From contig JAGXLR010000007.1 in the NCBI GenBank assembly GCA_018334555.1, positions 1 through 39,243 of the forward strand: a stretch of 39,243 nucleotides of DNA. The letters run 5' to 3'. This document shows, piece after piece, positions 23,755 to 33,510 of this stretch. This DNA comes from Desulfobacterales bacterium. GTDB taxonomy: Bacteria; Desulfobacterota; Desulfobacteria; Desulfobacterales; Desulfosalsimonadaceae. Positions within the stretch are counted from its first letter, which is position 1, and each line of letters starts with the position of its first letter. The notes beneath the pieces were generated by a model that searched no databases, was not told the DNA's origin, and worked only from the letters and a program-made list of their open reading frames with translations. The position numbers were made by a program, and so were the translations under genes.

Positions 23755-25458
23755 ATGTCTATGAACGTAGTGGTCATTGGTGCCGTTGCCGTCGGTTCCA
23801 AGGCGGCGTGCCGATTCAAGCGGCTGCAGCAGGATGCCCGTGTGACCCTGATTGATGCGGATGAATACATTTCCTATGGGGGCTGCGGCATACCCTACTA
23901 TATTTCCGGTGATGTCAGCGAGGAATCCCAGCTTCGCTCCACAAGTTTCCATATGGTCAGGGATGAACGTTTTTTCAAGGAGGACAAGGGCATTGACGCC
24001 ATGCCCGGCACCCGGGCCTTAAAAATTGACCGGGAAAAAAAGACCGTCAGAATACGGAAAAATGATGGATCGGAGGAAGATTTGCCCTATGACAGGCTGG
24101 TGCTTGGCACGGGTACGCGGCCAAAGGAGCTCAACATCCCCGGCCTGGAACTGGACAATATATACCGGGTCGGCAACCTCCACGACGCCATGCGAATCAA
24201 GGAGATGATCGTCTCGGGTCAGGCTGAGCGGGCAGTCGTTATCGGCGGCGGCTTTATCGGCCTTGAGATGGCCGAAGCGCTTTCCGATATGTGGGAAATC
24301 GAAACTTCGGTGGTGGAGTATTGCGATCAGATTATGCCGGGTTTTGTCAGCCGGAATCTTGCCGGAATGGCTCAGAATCGTATGGAAGCGAACGGGGTCG
24401 CCTTTTATCTGTCTGAATCCGTCGAGGCGATCGAAGGCCGGGAAAAGGTTGAGGCCGTAAAAACCAGCCAGCGAACGATTGAGGCGGACCTTGTAATTAT
24501 GGCCGTGGGCGTCGAGCCCAACACCGAACTGGCTAAAGATGCGGGGCTTGAGGTTTCGCCCGCCGGCTTCCTGGTGGTCAACGACCATATGCAGACCACG
24601 GATCCGGATATTTATGCCGGCGGCGACTGCGTTCAGATACCCCATCTGGTTACCGGCAAACCCGGGTTCTTCCCCTTGGGCTCCATGGCCAATCGCGAGG
24701 GACGCGTCATAGGCACCAATTTAGCCGGAGGCGACGCCCGGTTCCCGGGTGGTGTCGGCAGTTTTGTCGTCAAAATCTTTGACGGTGCCTTAGCGGGCGC
24801 CGGGCTTACCATTGAAACCGCCCTCAAAGAAGGATACGATGCCGCCAGCGTCCAGGTGGCGCAATTCGATCGGGCGCATTTTTACCCGGAAAAAGAAATC
24901 ATCTATCTCGAACTCGTATTTGACAAATCAAATCGCCGCGTTTTGGGAATTCAGGGTTTCGGGCCCGTTGAAAGCGGGATGTTCGCACGGGTCAATGCTG
25001 TGGCGACGGTGCTTCAGTACAATCCCACGGTAGATGTCGTCAGCAACCTCGAGTTGGCCTATTCACCGCCGTTTGCCTCGGCCATGGATATCGTCAACGC
25101 CCTTGGCAACGCCGCTGAAAATTTTATTGAAGGCAGATTCAAGCTGCTTAAGCCTGAGGAATTCCAAGAATGCTGGATGGAAGGCAACAAAAACGGCTGC
25201 TATTTCCTTGACTGCCGTGCCAGTGCCGATGCCAAGCCGTTTGAGGAAAAATATCCGGATATTTGGAAGAGCATCCCCCATGATGAGCTCTATAGGCGCA
25301 TGGACGAAGTGCCGAGGGACAAGAAGCTGATCCTGCTCTGCAATACCGGCGTGCGCTCCTATGAAGCCCAGCTCGATTTGGCGGCTGAAGGCATCGAGGA
25401 TACCGTCAGCGTTGCGCCGGGGATGGCGGGATTAAAGGAATGTGGATTAAAATTCTAA
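23755..25458 (+). CDS. CoA-disulfide-reductase-like flavoprotein fused to rhodanese
   Basis: A 567-residue flavoprotein. The N-terminal FAD Rossmann fold (VVVIGAVAVGS) is followed by Cys44 in YGGCGIPYY, the redox Cys of CoA-disulfide reductase/NADH oxidase-type enzymes. A second NAD(P) Rossmann motif (AVVIGGGFIGLEMAEAL) and the FAD motif TDPDIYAGGDC follow. The last 100 residues are a rhodanese-like domain with Cys529 in LLCNTGVRSYEA. Similar fusions reduce CoA-persulfide or polysulfide, giving sulfide handling. AGGAGG seven bases before ATG 23755. It starts its own unit in the thiol-redox region. Confidence 0.92.
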   Translation: MSMNVVVIGAVAVGSKAACRFKRLQQDARVTLIDADEYISYGGCGIPYYISGDVSEESQLRSTSFHMVRDERFFKEDKGIDAMPGTRALKIDREKKTVRIRKNDGSEEDLPYDRLVLGTGTRPKELNIPGLELDNIYRVGNLHDAMRIKEMIVSGQAERAVVIGGGFIGLEMAEALSDMWEIETSVVEYCDQIMPGFVSRNLAGMAQNRMEANGVAFYLSESVEAIEGREKVEAVKTSQRTIEADLVIMAVGVEPNTELAKDAGLEVSPAGFLVVNDHMQTTDPDIYAGGDCVQIPHLVTGKPGFFPLGSMANREGRVIGTNLAGGDARFPGGVGSFVVKIFDGALAGAGLTIETALKEGYDAASVQVAQFDRAHFYPEKEIIYLELVFDKSNRRVLGIQGFGPVESGMFARVNAVATVLQYNPTVDVVSNLELAYSPPFASAMDIVNALGNAAENFIEGRFKLLKPEEFQECWMEGNKNGCYFLDCRASADAKPFEEKYPDIWKSIPHDELYRRMDEVPRDKKLILLCNTGVRSYEAQLDLAAEGIEDTVSVAPGMAGLKECGLKF

Positions 25459-25577
25459 GGTTCATACCGTCTTAATCTTACTCTCTAAAGATAAGCTCTC
25501 TTCCGCTCCAATTTGAAAAGTGCGGGGTGGGGGAGAGCCCTTCCGATATTGTCACCTAAACTGAGGTCCCTGCTCCT

Positions 25578-26243
25578 TTAGGCGCTCGGCTTTTTAGCCA
25601 GCAGACATGCCCATCCGTGAAAATGGGGCCGGCCATGGGAATGATCGGGCTCCACATTTTCATAGTAGTTAATAATGGAAAAATCCGCGAAAACGGATTT
25701 TAGCTCATCTTTGGCAAAATAATGGGCGATACCGGCCGCCGTGTCGCTCACGTGGGCTGCGGAGATGCGCCCGGGGTTTCCTTTTTTCAGTTTGTAACCG
25801 GGATCGGCCACTGTAAAAACATTGGCATACAATATACCGCCCGGCTTGAGGGCGGTTTTGATCCCTTTTACGGTCCGTCGGCGGACGGCATCCCTCAGAT
25901 GGTCAAGGACCGTCGCCGCCACTATTATGTCAAAAGATGCCGTCGGAAAATCAAATTCAGAAAGATCCGTCCGCCGTGTCTCAATCGGCACGCCCTTTTT
26001 CGAAGCCAGCTTTTCGAGCTTCTCCAGGCCGACACCGGAACGATCGACCCCGACCACCCGGCATCCCTTTTCCGCCAGATACAGGCCGTAGCGGCCCTCT
26101 CCGCAGCCGAGATCGAGTGCTGACATCCCCTCGAGGTCTTTGTCTTTGAAGTGATCGGAAAATTCGGGCCGTACCTCGATGCCGTAATAACAATCATTGC
26201 CGCTGTAGACGGTGTTGAATGTCTGTGTCCGAGTAGAATCCAT
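25578..26243 (-). CDS. Class I SAM-dependent methyltransferase
   Basis: A 221-residue methyltransferase. The SAM motif is SALDLGCGEGRYGLYLAEKG, followed by the acidic strand VVGVDRSGVGLEKLEKL, then FDFPTASFDIIVAATVLDHL and LKPGGILYANVF. The overall layout resembles TehB-like methyltransferases. The C-terminal part has several His residues (DHSHGRPHFHGW) that may bind metal or simply form a loop. It has no near operon partners and is convergent with the CoADR-like gene. Substrate unknown. Confidence 0.88.
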   Translation of the reverse strand: MDSTRTQTFNTVYSGNDCYYGIEVRPEFSDHFKDKDLEGMSALDLGCGEGRYGLYLAEKGCRVVGVDRSGVGLEKLEKLASKKGVPIETRRTDLSEFDFPTASFDIIVAATVLDHLRDAVRRRTVKGIKTALKPGGILYANVFTVADPGYKLKKGNPGRISAAHVSDTAAGIAHYFAKDELKSVFADFSIINYYENVEPDHSHGRPHFHGWACLLAKKPSA

Positions 26244-26269
26244 CTTTGATTTCCTTCAATACTATGTTA

Positions 26270-26490
26270 AACCTAAATTGAGCGTTTCAATTTTTTGAAG
26301 GTTTAATTTTTATTTTATTTTTAGGATATTAGGATATTGAATCATTTTTTAAATCAAAAAATTTGAAACCCTCCGGGATTTTCAATTTCACCGCATCTAC
26401 TGCGTCAAATGATGTCTCGCATAGGCGCCTATCGCTCGACATCATTTTCCTTGTATCTGCGGCAAACTTGAAAATCGCTCAATTTAGGTT
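26270..26490 (+). repeat. MITE-like element, copy 1
   Basis: A 221-base foldback element with 15-base perfect inverted ends AACCTAAATTGAGCG / CGCTCAATTTAGGTT, and an internal hairpin with arms AAATGATGTC / GACATCATTT. No ORF. A direct copy lies at 26604-26815. Taken together these fill most of the 602-base gap 26244-26845. Confidence 0.9.
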
Positions 26491-26603
26491 ATAAAATTCA
26501 GATTAACTTAACATAACACAGGTTCATCGCCACATCCACCGTTACCTGTGGCTATCGATTGTTGTTGACTTGAAAGGGGCGATCGGTTACTAAAATTTAT
26601 TTA

Positions 26604-26815
26604 AACCTAAATTGAGCGTTTCAATTTTTTGGAGGTTTAATTTTTATCTTATTTTTAGGATATTGAATCATTTTTTGATCAAAAAATTTGAAACCCTCCG
26701 GGATTTCCAATTTCACCGCATCTACTGCGTCAAATGATGACTCGCATAGACAACTATCGCTCGACATCATTTTCCTTGTATCTGCGGTAAACTTGAGAAT
26801 CGCTCAATTTAGGTT
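26604..26815 (+). repeat. MITE-like element, copy 2
   Basis: Same ends and internal arrangement as copy 1, 212 bases, with short deletions and point changes including one that breaks the inner hairpin arm (AAATGATGAC). It ends 30 bases before cysQ and might influence its transcription. The segment between the copies (26491-26603) has no gene. Confidence 0.9.
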
Positions 26816-26845
26816 AAAATATTCATTTATTTAAGGTGAAGCCTG

Positions 26846-27664
26846 ATGATTCAATTTCTGCCGAGCATCATCAAAGCCGCGGTCTTGGCCGGCAATGCGG
26901 CGCTGGAGGTCTACCAACAGAATTTCTCAGTTACTGAAAAACCGGATCACTCGCCTTTGACGCTGGCCGATACCCGGTCTCAAGCCATTATCAGCGAGGC
27001 GCTTAAATCCACCGACATCCCGGTTCTAAGCGAAGAAGGCGGGGATATTGCATTCAAGGAGCGGAAAGACTGGGAGAGGCTCTGGATCGTCGACCCCCTG
27101 GATGGTACCAAGGAGTTCGTCAAAAAAAATGGCGAGTTTACGATCAATATTGCGTTGGTGGAAAACCATGTGCCGGTTATGGGGGTTATCTACCTGCCGG
27201 TTTTTTCCAGGCTCTACTACGGGATTTATGACAAGGGCGCGTATCGTGCGGAGATTGTTGCCCCTGAGAACATCGAGAATATTGCGCCGGAGCAGATAAT
27301 GGAAACCGCCAACCCGCTGTCAATCAAAATCGACGCCTCAAGGATTTATACGATTGTGGCCAGCCGCTCCCATCTCACGCCGGCGGTCGAGGCGTTTGTG
27401 GAAGATAAAAAGCGGGATTACGGCCATGTGGAGTTTATCTCAGCCGGCAGCTCCTTAAAATTCTGTGAGGTGGCTGAAGGCAACGCGGATATTTATCCCC
27501 GGCTTGGGCCCACCATGGAATGGGATACGGCGGCCGGTCAGGTCATCGCCCAGGCGGCGGGCGCCCGCGTCTATCGCTATGATACGGGCGGGGATTTGCT
27601 ATACAACAAGGAGGATTTGAAGAATCCATGGTTTGTTGTGACCAACGGACGCGATGATGGGTAA
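26846..27664 (+). CDS. cysQ: 3'(2'),5'-bisphosphate nucleotidase CysQ
   Basis: A 272-residue member of the inositol-monophosphatase superfamily. Metal-binding motifs are LSEEGGDI (Glu pair), VDPLDGTKEFVKKNGEFTINIAL and the late EWDTAAGQVIAQAAG. It hydrolyses the PAP by-product (or PAPS) to AMP (or APS), recycling the nucleotide left after sulfotransfer. ATG 26846 follows AAGGTGA. It sits 12 bases ahead of the Sat/APS-kinase fusion, which fits PAPS metabolism rather than dissimilatory sulfate reduction, where APS is used directly. Confidence 0.95.
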   Translation: MIQFLPSIIKAAVLAGNAALEVYQQNFSVTEKPDHSPLTLADTRSQAIISEALKSTDIPVLSEEGGDIAFKERKDWERLWIVDPLDGTKEFVKKNGEFTINIALVENHVPVMGVIYLPVFSRLYYGIYDKGAYRAEIVAPENIENIAPEQIMETANPLSIKIDASRIYTIVASRSHLTPAVEAFVEDKKRDYGHVEFISAGSSLKFCEVAEGNADIYPRLGPTMEWDTAAGQVIAQAAGARVYRYDTGGDLLYNKEDLKNPWFVVTNGRDDG

Positions 27665-27676
27665 TTGGAAGGCGCT

Positions 27677-29389
27677 ATGAGTGACCCGATATTAGAGGCG
27701 CACGGCGGGCATCTCGTCGATTTGATGGTTGATGAAAAGCGGGCCGAACTGCTCAAGGAGATCGCCAATGATCTTCCGGATGTCATTTTAAACGACCGAC
27801 AGCTTTGCGACCTTGAACTTCTGGCCACTGGCGGATTCTCACCGCTGGAAGGGTTCATGGTGCGGGCCGATTATGAGGCGGTTCTTGACCGGATGCGCCT
27901 TCAGAGCCAGATTTTGTGGCCGATTCCCATCTGTCTGGATGTCAATGACTCCGTGGCGTCCAATCTAGAGGCGGGCCAGTCGGTCGCCCTGCGGGATCCT
28001 GAGGGCTTTATGCTGGCCGTGATGCATGTTGAAGATATATGGCCCGTGGACCGTGAAAAGGAGGCGGACCGGGCCTATGAGACCCGTGATACAACCCATC
28101 CGGGCGTTGCCTACCTGTTTAATAAATCCGGCGACTACTATATCGGCGGGCGTCTGGAGGTAGTAAGCGTTCCGCTTCACTTCGATTTCAAGCAGCTCCG
28201 GATGACGCCGACGGAAGTCAGAAATATCTATGGCAAGCTTGGTTGGCAGCGGGTTGTGGGTTTTAAAACCCGGCATCCCCTTCATCGTCCGATGTTCGAG
28301 ATGACCACGAAGGCCATGCGGCAGGCCCGGGCCAATCTATTGCTGCTGCCGGTGGTGGGCATGACCCGGCCCGGAGACTTCGACCACTATACCCGGGTGC
28401 GCTGCTATCGATCCGTTGCCAAACACTACCCACCGGAAACCCATGTACTCTCTTTACTGCCACATGCGATGCGCCTTTCAGGACCAAGGGATGCGGTTTT
28501 AGACAGTATTATTGCCAGAAACTACGGGTGTAGCCACTTTATCGTCGGTCATGATCATGCCAGTCCTGGTCCTGATAGAAACGGCACGCCGTTTTACGAA
28601 CATGATCGGGCAAGACGCGTTGCCGCCGAATTTTGCAGTGAAATCGGGGTCGAAATCATGCCGTTCGAAGAAATGGTTTATCTGCCGTTTGAGGATGAGT
28701 ATCGATCCGTTGACCAGGTGGCCGAAGGAACAGAAACAATTTCTCTCACCGCCTCGGATATCCGTCAGCGGATCCGTGAGGGGCGACGGATCCCGGAATG
28801 GGCCACATTCCCGGAAGTCGTCGAAGAACTGCAGAAGGCCTATCCACCCCCGCGGCGTCAGGGATTTACGGTGTTTTTAACCGGCCTGTCCGGTGCCGGC
28901 AAATCGACCATCGCCAAGGTTATTTACTCTAAATTTCTTGAAATCGGCGACCGTCCGGTGACCCTTCTTGACGGGGACATCGTCCGCCGCAATCTCTCCA
29001 GTGAGCTCTCCTTTAGCAAAGAGCATCGGGATATCAATGTGCTGCGGATCGGATTCGTGGCCAGCGAGATCACAAAAAATCGGGGCATCGCTATATGTGC
29101 GCCGATTGCCCCCTATCAGTATACCCGTGATGAAATCCGGCGGGTGATCGAGGAATACGGCGGCTTCATCGAGGTCCACGTATCCACCCCGCTCGAGGAA
29201 TGTGAAAAGCGGGATCGCAAGGGGATGTATGCCAAGGCCCGGGCCGGCCTGATCAAAGGATTTACCGGTGTCGATGACCCCTATGAATCCCCCGCATCCC
29301 CGGAGATACGGCTTGATACGACCGATATGTCCCCGGTCGAGGCGGCCCAGGAAATTTTACTGTTTTTGGGCAAGAAAGGCTTTATTTGA
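27677..29389 (+). CDS. Sulfate adenylyltransferase-like / APS kinase fusion
   Basis: About 570 residues. Residues 1-380 are ATP sulfurylase-like (PUA-type start, then catalytic domain); 395-570 is an APS kinase with the P-loop GLSGAGKST (403-411), DGDIVRRNLS and ECEKRDRKGMYAKARAG. In the Sat domain the motif normally QTRNPxHRAHE reads KTRHPLHRPMFEM (197-209), so the Asn and second His are replaced by His200 and Met206, and GRDHAGPG reads GHDHASPG (291-298), losing the catalytic Arg. The kinase half looks intact. ATG 27677 follows GGAAGG. Between cysQ and a UDP-sugar dehydrogenase gene, suggesting PAPS supply for polysaccharide sulfation. Confidence 0.9.
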   Translation: MSDPILEAHGGHLVDLMVDEKRAELLKEIANDLPDVILNDRQLCDLELLATGGFSPLEGFMVRADYEAVLDRMRLQSQILWPIPICLDVNDSVASNLEAGQSVALRDPEGFMLAVMHVEDIWPVDREKEADRAYETRDTTHPGVAYLFNKSGDYYIGGRLEVVSVPLHFDFKQLRMTPTEVRNIYGKLGWQRVVGFKTRHPLHRPMFEMTTKAMRQARANLLLLPVVGMTRPGDFDHYTRVRCYRSVAKHYPPETHVLSLLPHAMRLSGPRDAVLDSIIARNYGCSHFIVGHDHASPGPDRNGTPFYEHDRARRVAAEFCSEIGVEIMPFEEMVYLPFEDEYRSVDQVAEGTETISLTASDIRQRIREGRRIPEWATFPEVVEELQKAYPPPRRQGFTVFLTGLSGAGKSTIAKVIYSKFLEIGDRPVTLLDGDIVRRNLSSELSFSKEHRDINVLRIGFVASEITKNRGIAICAPIAPYQYTRDEIRRVIEEYGGFIEVHVSTPLEECEKRDRKGMYAKARAGLIKGFTGVDDPYESPASPEIRLDTTDMSPVEAAQEILLFLGKKGFI

Positions 29390-29391
29390 AA

Positions 29392-30684
29392 ATGGACAAA
29401 CAGGCGACGCAGATTGCGGTAATCGGGCTCGGCTATGTCGGGCTGCCGGTGGCCGTGACATTCGGCCGGCAGTATCGCACCATCGGATATGATTTGAAGG
29501 AAAAACTGATTGAGCGTTATAAAGAATATGTCGATCCGGCTGGTGAGCTTACGGGCGAGGAGATGAAGGCAGCGGTGCGGCTGGAATATACGGCCGACCC
29601 GCGGCGAATTCATGAAGCGGACGTGATTATTGTGGCCGTTCCGACACCGATTGATGAGGCCCGCCAACCGGATCTCAAACCGCTGATGGGGGCGTCTGAA
29701 ACCACCGGCCGTTACATGAAAAAGGGGGCCGTGGTGGTTTTCGAGTCTACCGTTTACCCAGGAACCACCGAAGATGTCTGCGTCCCCATACTTGAACGGA
29801 TGTCCGGGTTCGCCTGGAAGACGGATTTTCACGTCGGTTATTCCCCGGAGCGGATCAATCCCGGCGATAAAGGTCATAGGCTCGAGAATATACTTAAAAT
29901 CGTCTCCGGTGATGATGAGGCCACCCTGAATTTGCTGGCAGAGCTTTACGGATCCATCATTACGGCCGGTATATACCCTGTCGCCTGCATCAAAGAGGCG
30001 GAAGCCGCCAAGGTGATCGAGAACACCCAGCGGGATTTGAATATCGCCTTGATGAATGAACTGGCGGTGATATTTGATAAATTGGGGATTGATACCACGA
30101 ATGTGCTGCAGGCGGCATCGACCAAGTGGAATTTTCTTCCGTTTCGTCCCGGCCTGGTCGGCGGCCACTGCATCGGCGTAGATCCGTACTACCTGACCTT
30201 CAAGGCGGAAACCTCCGGGTATCATCCCGAAGTCATCCTTGCCGGCCGCCGGATCAACGATAATATGGGAAAATATATCGCCGAGAAAACTGTAAAGCTG
30301 ATGACGCGGATTCGCGGCAATATAAAAAAATCGAAAGTGGCCATACTGGGGCTTACATTTAAGGAAGACTGTGCTGATTTGAGAAATACAGGCGTAACCG
30401 GCATTATTGAAGAACTTTTGGCCTACGGCATTACGCCTTTGGTCCATGATCCGCTTGCGGATGCAAAAGAGGCCCTGTCTGTGTACGGGATCAGTCTTGC
30501 GCCATGGGAATCCTTGAAAGATATGGACGCGGTGATCCTGGCGGTGGGCCATCAATTCTACAAGGAAATGCCCATCCAGGAATACGTGAACCTATTGAAT
30601 TCCGAAGGCTGCATCATCGATGTCAAATCCATTTTCGACCCCAACGCGGCGGCCAAAACCGGCGTCCAGTTCTGGCGGCTATGA
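29392..30684 (+). CDS. Nucleotide-sugar dehydrogenase (UDP-GlcNAc/UDP-glucose type)
   Basis: About 430 residues. N-terminal NAD-binding motif VIGLGYVGLPVAVTFG; then VAVPTPID, ESTVYPGTTE, SPERINPGD; the central helical domain; and the catalytic Cys in GLVGGHCIGVDPYY. The C-terminal UDP-binding domain has ILGLTFKEDCADLRNTG. This matches the TviB/WbpO-like branch that oxidises UDP-N-acetylhexosamines to uronates, though UDP-glucose is possible. The start overlaps the end of the Sat/kinase gene region: TTG 29386 overlaps its stop and ATG 29392 follows, so translation is coupled. It would feed surface polysaccharide synthesis. Confidence 0.94.
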   Translation: MDKQATQIAVIGLGYVGLPVAVTFGRQYRTIGYDLKEKLIERYKEYVDPAGELTGEEMKAAVRLEYTADPRRIHEADVIIVAVPTPIDEARQPDLKPLMGASETTGRYMKKGAVVVFESTVYPGTTEDVCVPILERMSGFAWKTDFHVGYSPERINPGDKGHRLENILKIVSGDDEATLNLLAELYGSIITAGIYPVACIKEAEAAKVIENTQRDLNIALMNELAVIFDKLGIDTTNVLQAASTKWNFLPFRPGLVGGHCIGVDPYYLTFKAETSGYHPEVILAGRRINDNMGKYIAEKTVKLMTRIRGNIKKSKVAILGLTFKEDCADLRNTGVTGIIEELLAYGITPLVHDPLADAKEALSVYGISLAPWESLKDMDAVILAVGHQFYKEMPIQEYVNLLNSEGCIIDVKSIFDPNAAAKTGVQFWRL

Positions 30685-30714
30685 AGCGGATGGTATGGGG
30701 GATCCCGGGACTTT

Positions 30715-31518
30715 TTATAAAGCCATCATGGTGGCCTTCTTGAATTCAGCCGTCATTACCCCCATCATAGCAGGCAAATCCGGGCTGTCGAGGTTTTCTT
30801 CGATCATTCGTTCAAACGCGCTGCCAATGACGACCCCGTCTGCAAATTGAGAGATGGCACTCACATGTTCAGGGCTCGAGATTCCGAATCCAACGCAGAT
30901 GGGAAGGGCGGTAACGGATCGCAGAAGCTCGGTGTGCCGGCGGATATCCGTGGTATCCAGGCCCTCGCTGCCGGTAACGCCCGTTTTTGAGACCAGATAT
31001 AGAAATCCGGAGGCATTGGCGGTTATGCTTGCCATGCGTTTTTTGGGTGTGGTGGGAGCCACCAGGCGAATAAAGGAGAATCTATCGGAATCCCATTTAC
31101 CAATCAATTCGTCGGCCTCTTCAGACGGCAGATCCACGACCAGAAGCCCATCGGCACCGGCATTCAGGGCATCCTTGTAGAACTCAGTCGCCCCGTAGGC
31201 CATTATAGGGTTGTAGTAGCTGAAAAGGATCACCGGCACTTGGCTGTTTTTTCGCAGTTTCCGTGTCATTTCCAGAACATCTTTCATATATACCCCATGT
31301 TGTAAAGACCGTGTGGATGAGCGTTGAATAACCGGTCCATCTGCCGTTGGGTCTGAAAAGGGTACGCCCAGTTCAAGAATATCCACCCCGTTATCACACA
31401 TGGTTTCTATGATTTTCTGGGAGGTTTCGATATCCGGATCCCCGGCGGTGACAAAACCTACAAGTGCTGCTTGATGGTTTGCTTTTAATTCTTGGAATTT
31501 ATTATCTATCCTATTCAT
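30715..31518 (-). CDS. trpA: Tryptophan synthase alpha subunit
   Basis: A 267-residue (beta/alpha)8 enzyme that cleaves indole-3-glycerol phosphate to indole and glyceraldehyde 3-phosphate. The catalytic Glu49 and Asp60 (ILELGVPFSDPTAD) align with the classic positions. Further motifs are VGFVTAGDP, LLVVDLPSEEADEL and ICVGFGISSPEHV. ATG 31518 follows AAGGAGCG. Last gene of the trp operon, about 100 bases after trpB; that gap holds short tandem GGTATAG-like repeats. It converges with the UDP-sugar dehydrogenase gene, 30 bases apart. Confidence 0.97.
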   Translation of the reverse strand: MNRIDNKFQELKANHQAALVGFVTAGDPDIETSQKIIETMCDNGVDILELGVPFSDPTADGPVIQRSSTRSLQHGVYMKDVLEMTRKLRKNSQVPVILFSYYNPIMAYGATEFYKDALNAGADGLLVVDLPSEEADELIGKWDSDRFSFIRLVAPTTPKKRMASITANASGFLYLVSKTGVTGSEGLDTTDIRRHTELLRSVTALPICVGFGISSPEHVSAISQFADGVVIGSAFERMIEENLDSPDLPAMMGVMTAEFKKATMMAL

Positions 31519-31617
31519 ATAGCTTGCCGCTCCTTATGATTTTATACCATTCCAAAATCGTTCTAAGTAACTTAACGGTCTAAGGTTTAAGGTATAGGGT
31601 ATAGGGTTAAAAAAATC

Positions 31618-32812
<1,195 letters not shown>

Positions 32813-32829
<17 letters not shown>

Positions 32830-33496
32830 TGAAGATCCTCCTTAACGCGTGTTGGCATTTATATTGTTCCACGGCACTTACAAACGCCATGGTTTTTTTT
32901 ATGTCTTTTCTGCCGGGGGCGGCCTCGACCCCGGAGCTCACATCCACGCCGTGCGGCTTGGCGCTTTCAATGGCCGTTACAACATTTTCCGGTTTCAGGC
33001 CGCCGGCAAGGAGAAACGGATGTCGCTCTCCGAATCCGGCGGCCGCCTGCCAGTTCCAGGCCATGGCGTTTCCGCCCGGAAGAAATCCCTGGGCGCATTC
33101 GAGAAGGTAGGCGTCCGCCCCATAACTCTCGGCCGCCGCAATCGACGGTTCGCCCTCTAAATATAAAGCTTTTATCACGGTCAGGCCGTTGCTTTTGAGT
33201 TTTCGGGCGACTTTCGGCGGCTCCTGGCCGTGTAGCTGAATGCCGGTAAGCCCGCTTTTTTCAGCCACCTCGAGCATCGCATCCGCGGTTTCGTTGACAA
33301 ATACACCGATGGTCTGCACCGTTTCAGGCAAAGCCCGGCATATTCGGAGTGCTTGGCCGGTGCTGACGCATCGCCGGCTTTTGGGAAAAAACACGAGCCC
33401 GATGGCCTGGATTTTCATCTCCGCGCATGCGAGCGCTTCATCCGGATCGGTGAGCCCGCATATCTTGATTTCGCATGTTTGGCTGGTTTCTTTCAT
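32813..33496 (-). CDS. trpF: Phosphoribosylanthranilate isomerase
   Basis: A 227-residue TIM barrel. The catalytic Cys is in [11 protein letters not shown] and the general acid Asp in [26 protein letters not shown] and [10 protein letters not shown] are also family signatures. It converts phosphoribosylanthranilate to the carboxyphenylamino-deoxyribulose phosphate. It is a separate gene, not a TrpC-TrpF fusion as in enterobacteria. It sits 14 bases after trpC. Confidence 0.97.
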
Positions 33497-33510
33497 CTTA
33501 CCTTCTGTTG

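Noticed and set aside
29281-30555. 424-codon minus-strand frame
   Set aside because: Antisense to the UDP-sugar dehydrogenase gene, which carries all family motifs; the antisense product has no recognisable motif.
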